NCBI GenBank assembly: GCA_910579125.1 | Contig: CAJTTH010000005.1 | Coordinates: forward strand, 50,447 to 114,446 | Source: an uncultured Oscillospiraceae bacterium | GTDB taxonomy: Bacteria; Bacillota; Clostridia; Oscillospirales; Ruminococcaceae | Reading direction: 5' to 3' | DNA length: 64,000 nt | Part shown: piece after piece, positions 59,703 through 64,000 of the stretch | How the letters are laid out: every line of letters starts with the position of its first letter | Numbering within the stretch: the first letter of the stretch is position 1 | The notes under the pieces: generated by a model | What the model saw: only the letters and a program-made list of their open reading frames with translations | Database searches by the model: none | What the model was told of the DNA's origin: nothing | Position numbers and translations under genes: made by a program

Positions 59703-61076
59703 ATGGACGTTAAAGAAAACAAAATGGGCACAATGCCCGTGCCGAAGCTGCTGATAACGATGTCGCTGCCAATGGTCATTTCAATGTTCGTGCAAGCCAT
59801 GTACAACCTTATCGACAGCATTTTCGTGGCGCAGATAAATCAGGACGCACTGACGGCGGTAAATATGTCGTTTCCTATGCAGTCGCTGATGATCGCGTTT
59901 CAGACAGGATTGGGCGTGGGCATGAACGCGGCAATATCGCGGCTGCTCGGCGAAAAAAAGCCGCAGGAGGCGGGCAGAGCGGCAGTTCACGGGCTGATTT
60001 TGACGCTCGTGAACTACATAATTTTCCTGATAGTCGGGCTTACTTTAATGCCGCTGTTCTTCAACGCGCAAAGCAAATCGACGGCCGTTGTCGATTACGG
60101 CATAGAATACCTTACCGTGATATGCTGCTTTTCGTTCGGGCTTTTTTTCCAGATATGCTTTGAACGCTTTTTGCAGGCGACGGGCAAGACTGTTTACTCC
60201 ATGATAATGCAGGGCGTCGGCGCGTTTATCAACATTTTCCTCGATCCCGTGTTTATTTTCGGAGTGCAGCCGCTCGGCATACCCGCAATGGGCGTGCGCG
60301 GAGCGGCCATTGCTACGGTGGTCGGACAGTGCATTTCGTGTGCGATAGGAGCGTTTCTGCATTTCAAGCTGAACCGCGATCTGAAACTGGAGTTCAAGGG
60401 CTTTAAGCTCGACCGCGATATGGTGAAGAAGATATACGCGGTCGGAATACCGTCGATAGTGATGAGCGCGCTGATGTCGGTCATGACCTACTGTATGAAC
60501 ATAATTCTCAAGGGCTATGAGGAAGCGGCGGCAACGGCGTTCGGCGTTTACTTCAAGCTCCAGAGCTTTGTGGTAATGCCCGTTTTCGGAATGAACAACG
60601 GCATAGTGCCGATAATCGCCTACAACTACGGCGCGCGAAAGGGCGAGCGCATTGTCAAAACAATAAAGCTCGGCGTTATCTACGCTACGGCGACTATGCT
60701 TGTCGGACTTGCGCTGTTCCAGCTGCTGCCTGAGTTTTTCCTGTCGTTCTTCAAGCCCGACGAGGAACTTATGCGGTTGGGTATTCCCGCGCTGCGGACG
60801 CTGTCGTTTTCGTTTGTCTTTGCCGGCGGCTCCATTGTTATGACCTCGGCGTTTCAGGCGCTCGGAAACGGCGTATGGAGCTTATTCGTGTTTATCGTAA
60901 GGCTGCTCGTTCCCGCGCTCCCGCTGGCGGCGCTTTTCGGAATGATCGGCGGAACGTCAGCGGTCTGGATCGCGCTCCCCGTGAGCGACCTGTGCGGCTT
61001 GCTGCTCGCGGCGGTGCTTATGCGGAAAATGTACAGACGGACTATTAAACCGATGATCGTTAAAGACAATGTCTGA
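59703..61076 (+). CDS. MATE-family efflux transporter
   Basis: The 457-residue protein has about twelve membrane segments in two similar halves, the MATE layout, with the typical opening KLLITMSLPMVISMFVQAMYNLIDSIFVAQ region and GVGMNAAISRLLGEKKPQEA in loop 2-3. It exports drugs or other organic cations coupled to Na+ or H+. The start at 59703 has GGGGGAC upstream; the longer frame from 59607 overlaps the previous gene. It lies 62 bp after the second GT4 gene. Confidence 0.93.
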   Translation: MDVKENKMGTMPVPKLLITMSLPMVISMFVQAMYNLIDSIFVAQINQDALTAVNMSFPMQSLMIAFQTGLGVGMNAAISRLLGEKKPQEAGRAAVHGLILTLVNYIIFLIVGLTLMPLFFNAQSKSTAVVDYGIEYLTVICCFSFGLFFQICFERFLQATGKTVYSMIMQGVGAFINIFLDPVFIFGVQPLGIPAMGVRGAAIATVVGQCISCAIGAFLHFKLNRDLKLEFKGFKLDRDMVKKIYAVGIPSIVMSALMSVMTYCMNIILKGYEEAAATAFGVYFKLQSFVVMPVFGMNNGIVPIIAYNYGARKGERIVKTIKLGVIYATATMLVGLALFQLLPEFFLSFFKPDEELMRLGIPALRTLSFSFVFAGGSIVMTSAFQALGNGVWSLFVFIVRLLVPALPLAALFGMIGGTSAVWIALPVSDLCGLLLAAVLMRKMYRRTIKPMIVKDNV

Positions 61077-61252
61077 TGCTGCGCAGGGCTTATTAAGTTT
61101 TTCTGTTGACCGCTGTTGTTTTGTTTTTGTGTTGCCGCATAAGCTGCGAGAGGACATAAAGAAAAAATCAAGAGCACACATTGTTCTCCGGCAATAGTAA
61201 AACGACATTGTAATTAAAAAATCTCAGCCAACGCAAAAGGGAGTGTAAGTTT

Positions 61253-62059
61253 ATGCTGCAACAGAACGACTTTGCGCGCGCTATTGCCGCGTTAAGAGAA
61301 AAGCGTCCGCTGATACATTGCATAACAAACTATGTCACCGCAGGCGATACCGCGAATATGCTGCTGGCGGCGGGTGCGTCGCCGATAATGGCAGACGATC
61401 CCGAGGAAACGGCGGAGATCACAGCGCAGGCGGACGCCCTGCTGCTGAATATGGGAACGCTCTCCGAACGCCACGTTTCGGCAATGCTCAAAGCGGGAGC
61501 TGCCGCGAATAAAAAGGGCATTCCCGTTGTGCTGGACCCCGTGGGGATACAGCTCTCGGAGTTCCGCAGAAATGCGGCGCGGAGAATATTTTCCGAGATG
61601 AAAATTTCTGCCGTTCGCGGAAACGTCTCTGAGCTTGCGTTTCTCGGCGGGTATTCCGCGGTCGGCGCTCACGGAGTTGACTGCGATCCGAGTGATATGG
61701 GAAAAGCGTTTGCCGCCGCGTCCGACGCGGCTTTGAGGTATAATTGCGTATGCTGTGTAACAGGCGTGGAGGATTACATCACCGACGGCGACAGAGCGGT
61801 AATTCTGAAAAACGGCTGCGCGGCGCTTAAACGGATAACGGGAGCAGGTTGCATGACTACGGCGCTTATCGCGGCGTTTGCAGCAGTCTGCGAACCGTTT
61901 TTCGCGGCGGCTTACGGTACGGCTTTTATGGGAATATGCGGTGAGCTTTCGGAGCGTGATCCGCAGTGCCGCTATATGGGCAGTTTCCGCGCGGGTCTTT
62001 TCGACAAAGCGGGAATGAGCGCCGAGGAGATCGCGGCGCATATACGAGGTGAAAGTTAG
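61253..62059 (+). CDS. thiM: Hydroxyethylthiazole kinase
   Basis: The 268-residue ribokinase-like enzyme has LIHCITNYVT near the start, ADDPEE, VVLDPVG and ITGAGCM (catalytic cysteine variant at the anion hole, about residue 196). It phosphorylates thiazole alcohol for thiamine salvage. GGGAG lies upstream. thiE starts at the next base. The 176-bp gap upstream (61077-61252) shows no TPP riboswitch motif and no clear promoter. Confidence 0.96.
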   Translation: MLQQNDFARAIAALREKRPLIHCITNYVTAGDTANMLLAAGASPIMADDPEETAEITAQADALLLNMGTLSERHVSAMLKAGAAANKKGIPVVLDPVGIQLSEFRRNAARRIFSEMKISAVRGNVSELAFLGGYSAVGAHGVDCDPSDMGKAFAAASDAALRYNCVCCVTGVEDYITDGDRAVILKNGCAALKRITGAGCMTTALIAAFAAVCEPFFAAAYGTAFMGICGELSERDPQCRYMGSFRAGLFDKAGMSAEEIAAHIRGES

Positions 62060-62692
62060 ATGTGCAAACAAAAAGTTGATTACACGCTGTATCTGGTAAC
62101 GGACAGGCGGTTAATGAGCAGCAAAACTATCGAGGAGTCGGTCGGGGCGGCTGTCGCGGGCGGCGTTTCGGTGGTGCAGCTTCGCGAAAAGGATTGTACC
62201 TCGCGTGAGTTTTATGAGCTTGCTGTGCGTGTTAAGAAGATCACCGCCCCGAAGAACGTTCCGCTCATCATCAACGACCGAATTGATATATGTCTGGCAG
62301 CCGACGCGGACGGCGTTCATCTCGGTCAGAAAGATTTGCCTTGCGCAGAGGCGCGGAAAATACTCGGCGCGGATAAATTGATCGGCGTTTCGGCGGCGCT
62401 TCCGGAGGAGGCTCGCCAAGCTCAGGCGGACGGTGCGGACTATCTCGGAGTTGGCGCTGTTTTTCCGACCGAAACAAAGTCCGATACCAGACCCGTGACT
62501 GTCGAAATTATCCGTGAGATACGAAAAGCGGTGACTATTCCTTTTGTCGTTATCGGCGGAGTAAACGAGGAAAATATCGGAAAGCTGTACGGCTTGGGAA
62601 TAAACGGCGCGGCGGTGGTTTCGGCTGTCGCGGCGCGGAATGATGTTACCGCCGCCGCAAGGATAATGCGCGGTGCTGCTGAGAAATTGTAA
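62060..62692 (+). CDS. thiE: Thiamine-phosphate synthase
   Basis: The 210-residue TIM barrel has YLVTDRRL, VVQLREKD, LIINDRIDICLAADADGVHLGQ and GVGAVFPTETKSD, the ThiE phosphate-binding motifs. It joins thiazole phosphate (from ThiM) with HMP diphosphate to give thiamine phosphate. The ATG follows the thiM stop directly. Without thiD, thiG or thiC here, the pair looks like a salvage unit. Confidence 0.96.
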   Translation: MCKQKVDYTLYLVTDRRLMSSKTIEESVGAAVAGGVSVVQLREKDCTSREFYELAVRVKKITAPKNVPLIINDRIDICLAADADGVHLGQKDLPCAEARKILGADKLIGVSAALPEEARQAQADGADYLGVGAVFPTETKSDTRPVTVEIIREIRKAVTIPFVVIGGVNEENIGKLYGLGINGAAVVSAVAARNDVTAAARIMRGAAEKL

Positions 62693-62695
62693 AAA

Positions 62696-62733
62696 AACGG
62701 CTTGTTCCGCGTTTGATAGAACAAGCCGTTTTC
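62696..62733. terminator. Bidirectional terminator between thiE and the LacI gene
   Basis: A 12-bp stem AACGGCTTGTTC (62696-62707) with GAACAAGCCGTT (62719-62730), A-run before and T-run after. Confidence 0.9.
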
Positions 62734-62735
62734 GT

Positions 62736-63740
62736 TTATTTCTTTTTTTGTGTTGATTCCTTAACGACCAGCTTACCCGTAAGAATGTGCGTTTTCTTTG
62801 GGAGAGACGGGTCGGCAATACGCTTGAACAGCAGCTTAATTGCCTCCTTTGCCATTTCCTCCGAATCAATGTTAATTGTCGTTATCGACGGGTCGGATAT
62901 TTCCGAAATCAGATAATTATCGTAGCCGACCACCGAAATGTCATTCGGTACGGAAAGTCCCTTCGCTTTAAGGTCGCGGATCGCCACAAACGCGGTCTCA
63001 TCGCAATTACAGACAAACGCGCTCGGCAGCTTATCGGGCAGTTCAAGTTTCTCAAAACGTTCGCCGTCCGACAAACGGTCGGGGATTATCCAGTCGGGAT
63101 CAATTTTCAGATCATACTCCAGCATTCCCTTTACATAGCCCATAAATCTGTCAAAAATACTCGATGTTGCGGTGCGCGTGCCGATAAAGCCTATTTCCTT
63201 ATGTCCGAGCGAGATAAGATGCTTTGTCAGCATATATGCGCCGTGATAACCGTTTGTCACCACGCAGTCCGCCTCTATACCCGGAACATAATAATCCAGC
63301 AGCACAAGATTGTTTGTGTGGTTCATCAACATACGAAGATACGGAACACTGAGCTGTCCGAGCGAAATAACACCCGTTATACGGTTGTTCGAGAATAAAT
63401 TCGGCACGGATACAGCGCTTTCCTCTTCCGCTCCGATATTTTCCTGTATGCAGGAAATGCCCTCGCTTTTCAGCAGCTTAAGTATATTGTTGTACAGTGC
63501 CCAGTAAAACGACCCGTTGGGGTTGATAAACTTATTTGGGATAAGAACGCCGATAACGCCCTCCATTTTATTGGAAACCGATTTTGTGGAGACATAACCC
63601 ATTTTATCCGCTGTTTCACGAATTTTTGCGCGAACCTCCTCGCTTACTCCGCTGCGTCCGCAGAGCGCCTTTGAAACGGTAACCGTACTTGTGCCGCAAG
63701 CCTTGGCAATATCGGCGATCGTTACCTGTTTTTTCGGCAT
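62736..63740 (-). CDS. LacI-family transcriptional regulator
   Basis: The 334-residue protein has the LacI HTH at its N-terminus (VTIADIAKACGTSTVTVSKAL, core TVTVSKAL) and a periplasmic-binding-protein-like effector domain (about 60-330), ending with the TIN-x-D-x-E-E-M-A-K-EAI region. It should repress sugar genes in response to a sugar. The start at 63740 has GGGAGGTG upstream, which the longer frame would contain. No target operon is adjacent inside the window; it may act on genes past 64000. Confidence 0.93.
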   Translation of the reverse strand: MPKKQVTIADIAKACGTSTVTVSKALCGRSGVSEEVRAKIRETADKMGYVSTKSVSNKMEGVIGVLIPNKFINPNGSFYWALYNNILKLLKSEGISCIQENIGAEEESAVSVPNLFSNNRITGVISLGQLSVPYLRMLMNHTNNLVLLDYYVPGIEADCVVTNGYHGAYMLTKHLISLGHKEIGFIGTRTATSSIFDRFMGYVKGMLEYDLKIDPDWIIPDRLSDGERFEKLELPDKLPSAFVCNCDETAFVAIRDLKAKGLSVPNDISVVGYDNYLISEISDPSITTINIDSEEMAKEAIKLLFKRIADPSLPKKTHILTGKLVVKESTQKKK

Positions 63741-63778
63741 ATCCCGGCACCTCCCTGTTTTCATGATAATACAATTTA

Positions 63779-63807
63779 ATTATACCTCAATTATTAACAA
63801 AAATCAA
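63779..63807 (-). promoter_or_regulatory. Promoter of the LacI gene
   Basis: Minus-strand TTGATT (63802-63807), 17 bp, TATAAT (63779-63784). The remaining 63808-64000 is A+T-rich with short repeats (AAATTACTT / AAATTACG near 63939-63955) and probably belongs to the next gene's regulatory region. Confidence 0.82.
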
Positions 63808-64000
63808 TGCTATCATTAACTAAAAATAAAGCGCGTTTTTTAAACAAGTTGCATAATTACGTTGTAACTTAAATACTTAAAAATCGTTGTCTGTGTAAAA
63901 ATCGCTGTTCAGCGGAAATTTTGGGAATAAACCGGAATAAATTACTTAAATTACGCAATCAACCCAAAGGTATACTTGTAAGGTTATTTTACCACATTTA

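Noticed and set aside
61077..61252. Possible TPP riboswitch upstream of thiM-thiE
   Set aside because: The CUGAGA and ACCUGAUC conserved elements of the THI box are absent; only A+T-rich sequence is seen.

Overview
The window reads as a chromosomal segment of a spore-forming low-to-mid GC Bacillota, most likely a clostridial gut anaerobe of the Ruminococcaceae/Oscillospiraceae type. The reasons are AGGAGG-type ribosome binding sites, vegetative promoters of TTGACA/TATAAT type with 16 or 17 bp spacers, a spoVAC-spoVAD-spoVAE operon, a HrcA/CIRCE operator, and fibre-sugar enzymes (GH130 mannosylglucose phosphorylase, GH26 mannanase, GH27 alpha-galactosidase) typical of ruminococci. There is no CRISPR array, prophage, complete insertion sequence, rRNA or tRNA gene that I can recognise.

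Layout. 1-3.7 kb: end of khpA, a ferredoxin-thioredoxin-reductase-like protein, a membrane EAL phosphodiesterase, thioredoxin and a small helical protein. 3.7-9.8 kb (minus): DUF58 and MoxR pair, a catalytically degenerate GH26-like lipoprotein, and a large FtsA-like ATPase with a C-terminal tail of beta-grasp-like repeats. 10-18.3 kb (minus): an eight-gene operon (GH130 phosphorylase, Nudix, SecA2-like ATPase, mnmE, two TrkA proteins, HAD, DUF4261). 18.4-23.7 kb: zinc-ribbon membrane protein, a deletion pseudogene, HAD and VOC proteins, the spoVA operon, two GNAT acetyltransferases. 23.8-30.7 kb (minus): operon from metG to nth. 31-38.3 kb (plus): PucR-type regulator, ftsE-ftsX-S41 protease, greA-lysS, a membrane protein. 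38.4-42.4 kb: accessory patch with a tandem duplication of M23-like secreted proteins, ending with tag. 42.5-49.7 kb (plus): CIRCE-controlled htpG, a DUF6472-like protein, glycogen phosphorylase, GH13 amylase and HIT protein. 49.8-52.1 kb: transglutaminase-like surface protein and an XRE regulator locus. 52.3-56.5 kb: rplM-rpsI, then GH26 and GH27 galactomannan enzymes (minus). 56.6-64 kb: HAD, two glycolipid-type GT4 glycosyltransferases, MATE transporter, thiM-thiE and a LacI regulator.

How it fits together. Two sugar-storage or fibre themes recur. Alpha-glucan: GlgP phosphorylase plus a cytosolic GH13 hydrolase next to each other. Beta-mannan: GH26 endo-mannanase outside the cell, GH27 alpha-galactosidase removing side chains, and GH130 phosphorolysing mannosyl-glucose inside, split over two loci. 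Cell-envelope functions (FtsEX with its S41 protease, FtsA-like protein, glycolipid synthases, SecA2) form a second theme.

The less ordinary content is in the intergenic and accessory DNA: at least four foldback elements with terminal inverted repeats (219-411, 9826-9985, 51247-51360, 56601-56780), a pair of related palindromic repeats (20931-21060 and 35241-35352), a GH26 paralogue that has lost both catalytic glutamates next to an FtsA-like gene, a duplicated pair of M23-like proteins lacking zinc ligands, and a G10 tract inside a glycosyltransferase gene. I did not find a clearly new multi-gene system; the FtsA-like/pseudo-GH26 pair and the M23-like duplication are the best candidates.
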